A DNA stretch of 7,199 nucleotides from assembly GCA_964638815.1 (NCBI GenBank), contig CAZXBB010000400.1, positions 1 through 7,199 of the forward strand, read 5' to 3'. This stretch comes from CAZXBB01 sp964638815. GTDB lineage: Bacteria; Planctomycetota; Phycisphaerae; Phycisphaerales; SM1A02. Below the pieces are notes generated by a model. The model saw only the letters and a list, made by a program, of their open reading frames with translations. It was not told where the DNA came from and ran no database searches. Of the stretch, positions 1 to 6,155 are shown one piece after another. Within the stretch, counting starts at the first letter, position 1; each line of letters starts with the position of its first letter. Position numbers and translations under genes: made by a program.

Positions 1-8
1 ATGCGGGT

Positions 9-14
9 TAGGAT
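9..14 (+). promoter_or_regulatory. Possible -10 box or RBS before the sulfotransferase
   Basis: TAGGAT at 9-14 lies 7 nt before the ATG at 22. It fits a TANNNT -10 hexamer of a leaderless promoter. The AGGA inside it (10-13, 8 nt before the ATG) fits a Shine-Dalgarno site equally well. Either reading favours the ATG at 22 over the ATG at position 1. The matching -35 region would lie outside the window, so the two readings cannot be separated here. Confidence 0.35.
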
Positions 15-21
15 CTGCCGG

Positions 22-1497
22 ATGCGACCCGACCCGACGAGCCTCTTCCGCCAGGCCCACGCCGCGTGGGAGGCGGGTGACCTGCGCGCGGCGGCGGCGC
101 TGTGCGACGAGCTCCTCGCGCAGCGACGCAACGACTTCAACGGCCTCATGCTGCGCGCGAACATCGCCGGAGCGCAGGGATCGGCGAGCGAGGAGATCGG
201 GTACGTCACGGCCGCCGTGAAGGTCAAGCCGAAGGACGCCCGGCTGCGGACGCATCTCGGCCAGCGCTTCATCGTCGTCGCCGATCACGCGAAGGCGATG
301 GTGCAGTTCGAGAAGGCGCTGCGGCTCGAACCCGGACTCGAACCTGCGTTGATCGGGCAGGCCCAGGTCCATGAAGGAAAGGGCCGGTACGACGCGGCCC
401 GGCGTCTGCTTGCCCCGCTCGCGCGGCGCGCGACCCCCTCGCCGGGCGTCGCGGCGGTCTTCATGCGGGTCCAGCTTCACGACGGGGAGGTTGACGAGGC
501 GATCGCCCTGGGGCGCGCCGTGATGGACGCCGGCCACCCGCCCGGCCTCGACCTTCGCAATACCTGCTTCACGCTGGCCAAGGCGTACGAGCGCCGCGGC
601 GACTACGTACAGGCGTTCGCCACGGCCGCGCAGGCGCAGCAGATCGCCCGCGCGCCCTTCGACCCGGAGATGACGCGACGCCAGTTCGATCGCATCATCG
701 CGACGTTCACGCCCGGTTTTCTCGCGTCGGCCCCGCGCCCCGCCCGGCCCTCGGAGACGCCGATCTTCATCATCGGGATGCCGCGCTCCGGCTCGACGCT
801 CGTGGAGCGCATCATCCACGCCCACCCCGACGCGCACGGGGCGGGCGAACTCGACATCATGCTGTCGGTGATCCGGAGCATCCCGTCGGACACGGGGGCG
901 GCGGGCATCTACCCGCAGTGCGTGCCGTCCCTCACGCCGCAGAGCGTCGAGCAGTGCAGCCGCGATTACCTCGAGCAGCTCGCCCGCATCGCGCCCCGCG
1001 CCCGGCGCGTCGCGAACAAGTATCTCGGGCACTTCATGCACCTCGGTCTGATCAACCTGCTTTTCCCCGCGGCGCGGATCGTGCACTGTCGCCGCGACCC
1101 GCTCGACAACTGCCTCTCGTGCTTCATGGAGCGGCTGTCGCCGTCGCAGGCGCCGTTCGCGGCGCAGCTCGACACGCTGGCTTTCCAGTACAACGAGTAT
1201 CGGCGTCTCATGCGGCACTGGCGTTCCGTGATCGACGTGCCGATGCTCGAGATCGACTACGAGAAGCTCGTGGCCGACCAGGAAGGCGTGAGCCGCGCGC
1301 TGATCGACTTCTGCGGCCTCGACTGGAACGATGCGTGCCTGCGGTTCCACGAGGTCCGGCGCGTCGATGGCACCATCAGCTTCGACCAGGTGCGACGCCC
1401 GATGTACGCGAGCGCCGTCGGGCGGGCGGAGCGGTTCGGGGCGCTGCTGGACCCCCTGCGGGCGGCGCTGGTGGAGAACGAGGCGCCGGAGTGCTAA
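22..1497 (+). CDS. TPR-repeat sulfotransferase (tyrosylprotein-sulfotransferase-like)
   Basis: This protein probably transfers sulfate from PAPS to an acceptor; the acceptor is unknown. Residues are numbered from the ATG at position 1, which opens the same frame. I prefer the ATG at 22 (residue 8) because an AGGA/TAGGAT box precedes it and the first seven residues look non-native. Residues about 12-230 are helical, TPR-like repeats, for example AMVQFEKALRLEPGLEPAL. The sulfotransferase domain starts near residue 253 with PIFIIGMPRSGSTLVERII; GMPRSGST (259-266) is the 5'-phosphosulfate-binding loop. GAGELD follows, and E283 sits where the catalytic Glu of tyrosylprotein sulfotransferases lies (inferred by motif alignment). 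RIVHCRRDPLDNCLS (residues about 359-373) is the 3'-phosphate-binding region. TPR-linked sulfotransferases are common in bacteria and about this size, so the gene looks complete. No signal peptide is visible, so a cytoplasmic location is likely. The thioredoxin-like gene starts 10 nt after the stop. Confidence 0.9.
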   Translation: MRPDPTSLFRQAHAAWEAGDLRAAAALCDELLAQRRNDFNGLMLRANIAGAQGSASEEIGYVTAAVKVKPKDARLRTHLGQRFIVVADHAKAMVQFEKALRLEPGLEPALIGQAQVHEGKGRYDAARRLLAPLARRATPSPGVAAVFMRVQLHDGEVDEAIALGRAVMDAGHPPGLDLRNTCFTLAKAYERRGDYVQAFATAAQAQQIARAPFDPEMTRRQFDRIIATFTPGFLASAPRPARPSETPIFIIGMPRSGSTLVERIIHAHPDAHGAGELDIMLSVIRSIPSDTGAAGIYPQCVPSLTPQSVEQCSRDYLEQLARIAPRARRVANKYLGHFMHLGLINLLFPAARIVHCRRDPLDNCLSCFMERLSPSQAPFAAQLDTLAFQYNEYRRLMRHWRSVIDVPMLEIDYEKLVADQEGVSRALIDFCGLDWNDACLRFHEVRRVDGTISFDQVRRPMYASAVGRAERFGALLDPLRAALVENEAPEC

Positions 1498-1500
1498 CGT
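1472..1500 (+). promoter_or_regulatory. Candidate promoter for the first thioredoxin-like gene
   Basis: TAACGT (1495-1500) fits a TANNNT -10 box and lies 7 nt before the ATG at 1508. TGGAGA (1472-1477), exactly 17 nt upstream, matches TTGACA at four of six positions. The TAA is also the stop codon of the sulfotransferase gene, so the match may be partly accidental. There is no good Shine-Dalgarno site for this ATG: the nearest GGAG (1488-1491) is 16 nt away. This is compatible with a leaderless transcript or with read-through from the upstream gene. Confidence 0.3.
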
Positions 1501-1507
1501 CAGCTCC

Positions 1508-2080
1508 ATGAACACGATGAACGCCGTCGAGCTCCGCCACAAGCACGAGTCCGCCCTCGGCTACGACGACTACCTCGCGACCGATCCGTCGAAGGCGGGC
1601 GCGTGGAACGTCATCTACGGGCAGGCGTCGCTCACCGACGCGCAACGCGCGATCGTCGCGGGCTTCACCCGCACGATGCGCGTCATCTGTCTGTCGGGCA
1701 TCTGGTGCGGCGACTGCGCGCAGCAGGGGCCGCTCCTCCAGCGGATCGCGGAGGCGAACGACCGCATCGACCTGCGGTGGCTCGACCGCGACGAGCACCC
1801 GGACCTCGCGGAGCACGTCATGATCAACGCGGGACTGCGCGTACCCGTCGCGATCTTCCTCGCGGAGGACTACGAGCCGGTCTCGATCTTCGGCGACCGC
1901 ACGCTGACCCGCTATCGCGCGATGGCGCGGCGCAACCTCGGCGCAGCGTGCCCGCTCCCGGGCGCCCCCGTTGACGACGGCGAGGTGGCCGGCACGCTTC
2001 AGGACTGGCTCAACGAGTTCGAGCGCGTCGCGCTGCTGCTGCGGCTGAGCGGGCGGCTGCGCCAGATCCACGGAGACTGA
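1508..2080 (+). CDS. Thioredoxin-fold protein with WCGDC motif, paralog 1
   Basis: A 190-residue cytoplasmic thioredoxin-fold protein with no signal peptide, probably a dithiol/disulfide redox protein; its partner is unknown. The strand VICLSGIWCGDC carries the CXXC active site as W66-C67-G68-D69-C70. The expected cis-proline is P113 in LRVPVAIF. Conserved blocks follow: FGDRTLTRYRAMAR, then a helical C-terminus ending LLLRLSGRLRQIHGD. The WCGDC form is typical of the Thioredoxin_9-like group (family assignment from memory) rather than of classical thioredoxin, which has WCGPC. The reading frame extends upstream into the sulfotransferase gene, but similarity to its neighbour begins only after the ATG at 1508; the ATG at 1517 is an alternative. 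The stop is 5 nt from the next gene, a clear tandem paralog, so the two are probably co-translated. Confidence 0.85.
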   Translation: MNTMNAVELRHKHESALGYDDYLATDPSKAGAWNVIYGQASLTDAQRAIVAGFTRTMRVICLSGIWCGDCAQQGPLLQRIAEANDRIDLRWLDRDEHPDLAEHVMINAGLRVPVAIFLAEDYEPVSIFGDRTLTRYRAMARRNLGAACPLPGAPVDDGEVAGTLQDWLNEFERVALLLRLSGRLRQIHGD

Positions 2081-2082
2081 GG
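2079..2082 (+). promoter_or_regulatory. RBS for the second thioredoxin-like gene
   Basis: GAGG at 2079-2082 overlaps the TGA stop of the upstream gene. It is only 3 nt from the ATG at 2086 but 9 nt from the in-frame ATG at 2092. The second spacing is better, so translation may start at residue 3 of the longer form. The overlap suggests translational coupling of the two paralogs. Confidence 0.45.
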
Positions 2083-2085
2083 ACA

Positions 2086-2667
2086 ATGACCATGCTCGCC
2101 ATGCGATCGCTGCTTGCCGACAAGTTCGACCAGGCCCTTCCCTACGCGTCCTTCGTCGCACTCGGCGAACCGGAGGGGCATCACCGGCAGTGGCACGAGC
2201 GGTACGAGCGGCTCGCGCTCGACGACGCCCAGCGCCAACTGGTGCAGGGTTTTGTGCGCAAGATCAACGTGCTCTGCCTCACCGGCACGTGGTGCGGCGA
2301 CTGCGCGCTCCAGGGCGCGGCGATGCAACGGATCGCGGAGGCGAATCCGGACGCGATCACGCTGCGTTTCATCCTGCGGTCGGAAGAGCACGCGGACCTC
2401 ATCGTGCCGAACCAGATCAACGGGGGCTTCCGCGTTCCGGTCACGTGGTTCATGGCGGAGGATCTCGAGCCCGTCGCGCGTTTCGGCGATCGCACGCTGA
2501 GCCGCTACCGCGCGATGGCCCGGAAGGCTCTCGGTGATCCGGCCGTGCTCACGCCGCCGCCCGCCGATCCCGTGCGGGAGGTGCTGGGCGAAGTCCTCGA
2601 CGAGTTCGAGCGCGTGCACCTGCTGCTGCGGCTGAGCGCCCGCCTCCGCCAGAAGCATGGGGACTAG
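2086..2667 (+). CDS. Thioredoxin-fold protein with WCGDC motif, paralog 2
   Basis: A 193-residue paralog of the gene just upstream, sharing its whole layout. The active site is W69-C70-G71-D72-C73 in LCLTGTWCGDCALQG, and the cis-proline is P118 in FRVPVTWF. Shared blocks include QRIAEAN, FGDRTL-RYRAMAR and a C-terminal LLLRLS-RLRQ-HGD, which ends at the same point in both proteins. The N-terminal 45 residues and the segment between the active site and the cis-proline have diverged most, which suggests partner or substrate divergence (inference). No signal peptide is visible. The ATG at 2092 fits the GAGG ribosome-binding site better than the one at 2086. The TAG stop (2665-2667) is part of the terminal CTAG of the palindromic element that begins at 2664, yet the protein end matches its paralog, so the gene does not look truncated. 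Confidence 0.85.
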   Translation: MTMLAMRSLLADKFDQALPYASFVALGEPEGHHRQWHERYERLALDDAQRQLVQGFVRKINVLCLTGTWCGDCALQGAAMQRIAEANPDAITLRFILRSEEHADLIVPNQINGGFRVPVTWFMAEDLEPVARFGDRTLSRYRAMARKALGDPAVLTPPPADPVREVLGEVLDEFERVHLLLRLSARLRQKHGD

Positions 2668-2830
2668 CAGCCCGTTGAAGAACTGCAACGCCGCCGGAGT
2701 GCGATCATTTCCGCCGTGGACGGCGTCGCCGAACCTAGCTGTATCGCCAAATACGGCGTCGGTTCGGCTCCTTGCCACGACGAAAAGCATCGCACTCAGG
2801 CGACGCCCCAGTTCTTCAACGGGCTGCTAG
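2664..2830. mobile_element. 167-bp palindromic MITE-like element
   Basis: The ends are perfect 22-bp inverted repeats: 2664-2685 reads CTAGCAGCCCGTTGAAGAAC plus TG, and 2809-2830 is its exact reverse complement. The arms continue imperfectly inward. GAGTGCGAT (2697-2705) pairs with ATCGCACTC (2789-2797), CCGTGG pairs with the CCACGA region, and GCCGAACC (2728-2735) pairs with GGTTCGGC (2761-2768). About 25 nt are left as a loop. An RNA copy would fold into one long hairpin with about 70-nt arms. Each end is CTAG, a self-complementary tetramer that could be a target-site duplication; a third CTAG lies at 2735-2738. No transposase is encoded. The best reading is a non-autonomous element mobilised in trans; a REP-like repeat or a long terminator hairpin are alternatives. 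It sits exactly on the stop codon of the upstream gene. Confidence 0.75.
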
Positions 2831-3019
2831 CCCGCCCGGAGCCGGGCCTGCCCGCGGGCGTCTCCACCGTGGGCTTCGACATCGAGGCCTCGCGGTGTCA
2901 TCGGACACGGCGTCGGCTCGGGTCCCCGTCACGATCTGTGGCGCCGCGGCAGGGCGAATCCCGGGCCGCCAAAACGGAACCCGGCGACAGCGGGCGTCGC
3001 CCCGGTCGTCCAGAGACCG
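2831..3019. other. Non-coding spacer before the first VWA gene
   Basis: Together with the palindromic element this fills the 352 nt between coding regions. I see no convincing gene: the open frames across it have no protein-like character and no ribosome-binding site. The stretch has no TA dinucleotide, so it cannot hold a TATAAT-like -10 box. It contains small GC-rich hairpins: GCCCGG-AG-CCGGGC (2834-2847) and GTGTC-ATCG-GACAC. The segment at 2907-2921 (ACGGCGTCGGCTCGG) matches 2753-2767 of the palindromic element at 14 of 15 positions. The promoter of the VWA gene was not recognised. Confidence 0.5.
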
Positions 3020-4633
3020 ATGATGCCGCGCACCCGACGCCCGACGACGGCCCTGACCCTCGTCCTCGTGACGCTCGCCGTCGCGCCGCGAGCCGCGCGC
3101 GCCGACGACGTCTTCTCCGCCCCCCCGGCCGCCCCCCCGGCCGCCCCGCCGGTCACCGCCCCGCCAGTCACCGCCCCGCCAGTCACCGCCCCGCCAGTCA
3201 CCGCCCCCCCGGCCCCGCACCCTCCGGCCCCGGCCCCGCCGCCGGCGGAACCGGTGGACCCGCCGCCGCCCGGGGCGATCCCGTGGACCGAAGTGCCGCC
3301 TGCGGAGTGCCGGCTTGTCGAGCGCGTGCTGGCGTCGCGGCACTGGCCGCAACGCGTCCTCGGCCTGCTGCGTCTCGAGCGCTACCGCGGCCCCGGCCTC
3401 GCCCCGCTCGTGCGCGAGCGGCTCGCGGACGACGCGTGGCAGGTGCGATGCTTCGCCCTGCGGGCGGCGTGGCGGCTGGAGATCCCCGTGGACCCGGCGA
3501 CAACCGCGGAGGAGGACGACGGACGCGTCATCCGCGCGGCGCTGACGTTCGGCGTCGCCTTCGACGAGGCGCGGCTCGAGAAGCACACGCGCCGGCTCAT
3601 GCGATCGAAGGACGACGACCGCGTGATTCTCGGGCTCGAGATCGCCGCCGCCTCCGAGGTCCAGTCGCTCCGGCGCGAGGCGACTCGCATCACACGCCGC
3701 ATCTTCGAGAATCTCGACGCGACGTCCTTCCCGCGTATCGCGCGCCGTCTCGCGCGCATCGTCGGGCTGCCCGTGGAGAAGGCCGACTCCGTCGAGGCGT
3801 GGCGCGAGTGGTACGCCGCGCAGGACGGGCGGATCGACCTGGCGGCGGGCGGCGCGTCCGCGCCCCGGGCCGGCCCGGACGACCTTCCGCTGGTCGCCGC
3901 CATCGACGCGGTGCGTTTCTCGCGTCTGCTCGACTACCTCGACGTGCTCAAGGAGCGCGACCTCGACGTCGCGATCGTCATGGACGCGACGGCCTCGATG
4001 CTGCCGATGATCAACGAGGCGCGGGCGGGAGTGGAGTCGCTGATCCTGTTCCTCGACGATCTCGCGCGCGAGATGCGTCTCGCGCTGGTCGCCTACCGCG
4101 ACCACGACAACGAGCCCGTCTGGGAGGGGGAGGCGTTCACGCGGGACGTGGGCCGCATCCGCGACTTCCTCTACCGGATCCGAATCACGGGAGGGTGGAC
4201 GCTCCCCGAGGCCGTCCTCGACGGGCTCACCGCGTGCGGCAGGCTGCGCTGGTCGCGCGAGGCCGTCCGCCAGATCGTGCTCGTCGGCGACGCGCGTCCG
4301 CACGACGAGGACATGTACCGGATCTCGAGCCTGCTCGACTCGTTCCGGAGCCAGGACGTCCTCGTGCACGCCGTGCACGTGCCGATGCGGCTTCACCCGC
4401 TCCACTATCGTCTCCCGCCGGAGCATCGCGAGTACCGCGAGGCGGAGATCACCGATCACAACGCGCTGACCGCGAAGGCGTTCGGCCAGATCGCGGAATG
4501 GGGCGGCGGCGAAACGGTGATGCTCGCGCGCGCGGCGGACCTGGTGCCGGCGATCATGCACCTCTCGATCGATCCGGCGTGGCGCGACGCGTTCGACGAG
4601 TTCTACACGCTCTACATGGACCTGTGCCGGTAA
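3020..4633 (+). CDS. Exported HEAT-like/VWA protein with Pro-rich linker, paralog 1
   Basis: A 537-residue exported protein, probably binding a ligand through a metal-dependent VWA domain; the ligand is unknown. Residues 1-28 form a signal peptide (MMPRTRRPTTALTLVLVTLA, then an ARA|DD cleavage site). Residues about 30-95 are a Pro/Ala-rich linker with VTAPP repeats. Residues about 98-150 resemble HEAT repeats, with W109 and a DDAWQVR block (137-143). The VWA domain runs from about 318 to 500: DATASM (D322, T324, S326) gives the first metal-site motif, then VAYRDHD, T390 in ITGGWTLPE, and D424 in VGDARPHD. The chain ends DEFYTLYMDLCR. The start could be 3020 or 3023 (adjacent ATGs); only a weak AGAGA lies upstream. 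The next gene encodes a paralog 38 nt downstream. The linker may let the domain reach away from the membrane (inference). Confidence 0.85.
   Translation: MMPRTRRPTTALTLVLVTLAVAPRAARADDVFSAPPAAPPAAPPVTAPPVTAPPVTAPPVTAPPAPHPPAPAPPPAEPVDPPPPGAIPWTEVPPAECRLVERVLASRHWPQRVLGLLRLERYRGPGLAPLVRERLADDAWQVRCFALRAAWRLEIPVDPATTAEEDDGRVIRAALTFGVAFDEARLEKHTRRLMRSKDDDRVILGLEIAAASEVQSLRREATRITRRIFENLDATSFPRIARRLARIVGLPVEKADSVEAWREWYAAQDGRIDLAAGGASAPRAGPDDLPLVAAIDAVRFSRLLDYLDVLKERDLDVAIVMDATASMLPMINEARAGVESLILFLDDLAREMRLALVAYRDHDNEPVWEGEAFTRDVGRIRDFLYRIRITGGWTLPEAVLDGLTACGRLRWSREAVRQIVLVGDARPHDEDMYRISSLLDSFRSQDVLVHAVHVPMRLHPLHYRLPPEHREYREAEITDHNALTAKAFGQIAEWGGGETVMLARAADLVPAIMHLSIDPAWRDAFDEFYTLYMDLCR
3152..3211 (+). 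repeat. 15-bp in-frame tandem repeat encoding VTAPP
   Basis: Four units of GTCACCGCCCCGCCA start at 3152, 3167, 3182 and 3197; the first and last differ slightly at their 3' ends. They encode four VTAPP pentapeptides. Two units encoding PAAPP-type sequence precede them at about 3126-3149. The unit length keeps the frame, so slippage would change linker length without breaking the gene. The repeat is part of the coding sequence and is not a CRISPR. Confidence 0.9.
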
Positions 4634-4636
4634 CGC

Positions 4637-4665
4637 ATCACTCGCGTCAACCGCGCAGCTACACT
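4637..4665 (+). promoter_or_regulatory. Candidate leaderless promoter before the second VWA gene
   Basis: TACACT (4660-4665) fits a -10 hexamer and ends 6 nt before the ATG at 4672. The sequence 17 nt further upstream, ATCACT (4637-4642), matches TTGACA at only three of six positions. No Shine-Dalgarno site precedes this ATG, which supports either a leaderless transcript or weak initiation on a shared mRNA. Confidence 0.35.
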
Positions 4666-4671
4666 CCCTTT

Positions 4672-6024
4672 ATGCCGACCCGCGTGCTTCTTCGGCTGGC
4701 CCTCCTTCTCCCGCTGCTCATGACGGTCGCCGGACGCGCCGACGACGCGCCCATCCTCGCCGACGCATCGAAAGCCGAGAGGCTCACGCTCGACAGGCTG
4801 TCCGGCGCGGCCGCATGGCCGCGGCGGGCGATCGCGGTGACGCGACTCGAGCGGTTTGGGTGCGGGGCGAGCCGGGAACGGCTGGTCGCGTTCCTCGACG
4901 ACCCGGCGTGGCAGGTGCGGAACTACGCGATCCACACGCTCGCGCGCCGCCGTGAGGCCGCCGCCGGCTGGTTCGAGGAGGAGCAGCATCCGCGGGTCGT
5001 CCGCACCGCGCTCCGCCATCGCTACCCGATCGACGTGACACGGCTCGAGCGGGGCGTGCGTGAGCTGGCCCGCTCAACACTCACGGACGAGCGAATGCTC
5101 GCCGCGGAGATCGGCGCGGCGAGCGGCGACGAGACGCTGCGGGAGCTCGCGCGGGACGTCACCCGGAAGATCATCCTGCGGATGGACCGGGCGGAAGCCG
5201 GCGGGCTCTCGCCGCGGCTTGCGCTCCTGGCCGGCGCGCCCGCGCTGCACAGGCCCCATCTCTGGCAGCAGTGGCTGATGAAGAGCGGTCGCTCCTTCGA
5301 GGTGAGGCCCGCGTACGCGGTGGGCCCCGGGCCGGAGCGCCCCGCGCTCTCGCCGATCGCAGCGCTCGATCCGGACCGCTTTGCGGCGCTCGAGACGTAC
5401 ATCGAGACTTTGGGCGCGCGCGCCCTCGACCTGGCGATCTGCCTCGACTGCACCGCAAGCATGTCGGGCGAGCTTGCGGCGGCGCAGGGCGGTATCGACG
5501 ACCTCCTGCGTTTTCTCGGCGACGTCGTCGCGGGCGTGCGCGTCGCTCTCGTCGCCTACCGCGATCGTCACGACCGCTTCAAGACGCGGGGCTGGGACTT
5601 CACGGACGACCTCGCCGAGGCGCGGTCGCGGCTCTGGTCGCTGACGGCCGAGGGCGGGGGCGACTCGCGCGAAGCAGTCTTCGACGCGATGAAGCTCGCG
5701 TACACGGAGCTCGCCTGGAACCCGGAGCACCGTGGAGTCCTCGTGCTGGTCGGTGACGCCCCGCCGCACGTCGGCTACGGAACGCAGTGCGCCGGGATGG
5801 CGGAGCGCGCCGCGGAGGCGGGCGTCGTGACCCACGCGATCCAGGCCGAGCCCCACGAGGACGTTCCGCACTTCGCCGCCATCGCGGAAGCGGGCGGCGG
5901 CCGCTGCGTGTCGCTTCCCGAGGACGACGGCCTGATCCTCGAAATCGCCGGCCTCACGCTCGGCGACGCTTTCACCGAGGAGTTCCGGGCGTTCTTCGAG
6001 GCCTATCGCCTGCTCTGCCGGTAG
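4672..6024 (+). CDS. Exported HEAT-like/VWA protein, paralog 2
   Basis: A 450-residue exported paralog of the upstream VWA protein, without the Pro-rich linker. Residues 1-23 are a signal peptide (MPTRVLLRLALLLPLLMTVA, cleavage after GRA before DD). A HEAT-like part follows, with W49 and the block DDPAWQVR (76-83). The two Trp residues are 31 apart, as in the paralog. The VWA domain starts near 255: DCTASM (D259, T261, S263), VAYRDRHD, TAEGGGDSREA (325-335) and VGDAPPH (D362). These motifs resemble the secreted bacterial VWA group with DxTGSM, GGGDxPE and GDAPPH, though the Thr expected before GGGD is E327. The chain ends FRAFFEAYRLLCR, like the LCR end of its partner. The frame stays open far upstream through the other VWA gene, but the signal peptide fixes the start at 4672. 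A terminator follows 15 nt after the stop. Confidence 0.85.
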   Translation: MPTRVLLRLALLLPLLMTVAGRADDAPILADASKAERLTLDRLSGAAAWPRRAIAVTRLERFGCGASRERLVAFLDDPAWQVRNYAIHTLARRREAAAGWFEEEQHPRVVRTALRHRYPIDVTRLERGVRELARSTLTDERMLAAEIGAASGDETLRELARDVTRKIILRMDRAEAGGLSPRLALLAGAPALHRPHLWQQWLMKSGRSFEVRPAYAVGPGPERPALSPIAALDPDRFAALETYIETLGARALDLAICLDCTASMSGELAAAQGGIDDLLRFLGDVVAGVRVALVAYRDRHDRFKTRGWDFTDDLAEARSRLWSLTAEGGGDSREAVFDAMKLAYTELAWNPEHRGVLVLVGDAPPHVGYGTQCAGMAERAAEAGVVTHAIQAEPHEDVPHFAAIAEAGGGRCVSLPEDDGLILEIAGLTLGDAFTEEFRAFFEAYRLLCR

Positions 6025-6038
6025 GCGGCCGACCCCAG

Positions 6039-6076
6039 AAAATGGCCTTGGCGCATACGTGAGGGCCGTTTTTCTT
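6039..6076 (+). terminator. Intrinsic terminator after the VWA pair
   Basis: AAAATGGCC (6039-6047) pairs with GGCCGTTTT (6064-6072), giving a 9-bp stem with one U-G wobble and a loop of about 16 nt. TTTTTCTT follows. The A-tract on the left and the T-tract on the right make it potentially bidirectional. It lies 15 nt after the stop of the second VWA gene and separates that unit from the pilin-like gene. Confidence 0.75.
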
Positions 6077-6119
6077 GGGACACTGCGGAACGGCAGCATT
6101 TGAGCCGCATTCGGGCGGA

Positions 6120-6153
6120 ACCGGTCGGCGTCGCGTATAGAATAACTACCGGT
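6120..6153 (+). promoter_or_regulatory. Candidate promoter with flanking ACCGGT sites
   Basis: TAGAAT (6138-6143) within GTATAGAATAAC matches TATAAT at five of six positions and is the most AT-rich point of this gap. No good -35 lies 16-18 nt upstream; the TTGAGC at 6100-6105 is too far away. Identical palindromes ACCGGT at 6120-6125 and 6148-6153 flank the box, 28 nt centre to centre, and could be an operator or an activator site. The downstream target would be the pilin-like gene, with a leader of about 145 nt. Confidence 0.4.
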
Positions 6154-6155
6154 CC

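Noticed and set aside
2834..2847. GC-rich hairpin as a terminator for the thioredoxin-like pair
   Set aside because: The loop is only 2 nt and no T-tract follows; the adjacent long palindrome is the better candidate for any transcript-end role.
3126..3211. Short tandem repeats as a possible CRISPR
   Set aside because: The units are 15 bp, directly adjacent without spacers, and encode an in-frame Pro-rich linker.
2816..4561. A 581-codon minus-strand frame
   Set aside because: It is antisense to the first VWA gene, with low-complexity Arg/Gly/Val-rich sequence typical of GC-rich shadow frames and no recognisable motif.
2716..6024. A single 1102-codon + strand frame spanning both VWA genes
   Set aside because: The part before 4672 is the out-of-frame shadow of the first VWA gene, Arg/Pro-rich and without domains. 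A clear signal peptide marks the real start at 4672.
6118..6139. GGAACC followed by CGTATA as an ECF sigma-factor promoter
   Set aside because: The spacer is only 10 nt, much shorter than the roughly 16 nt of such promoters.
6100..6143. TTGAGC as the -35 partner of TAGAAT
   Set aside because: The spacing of 32 nt is far outside the 16-18 nt range.
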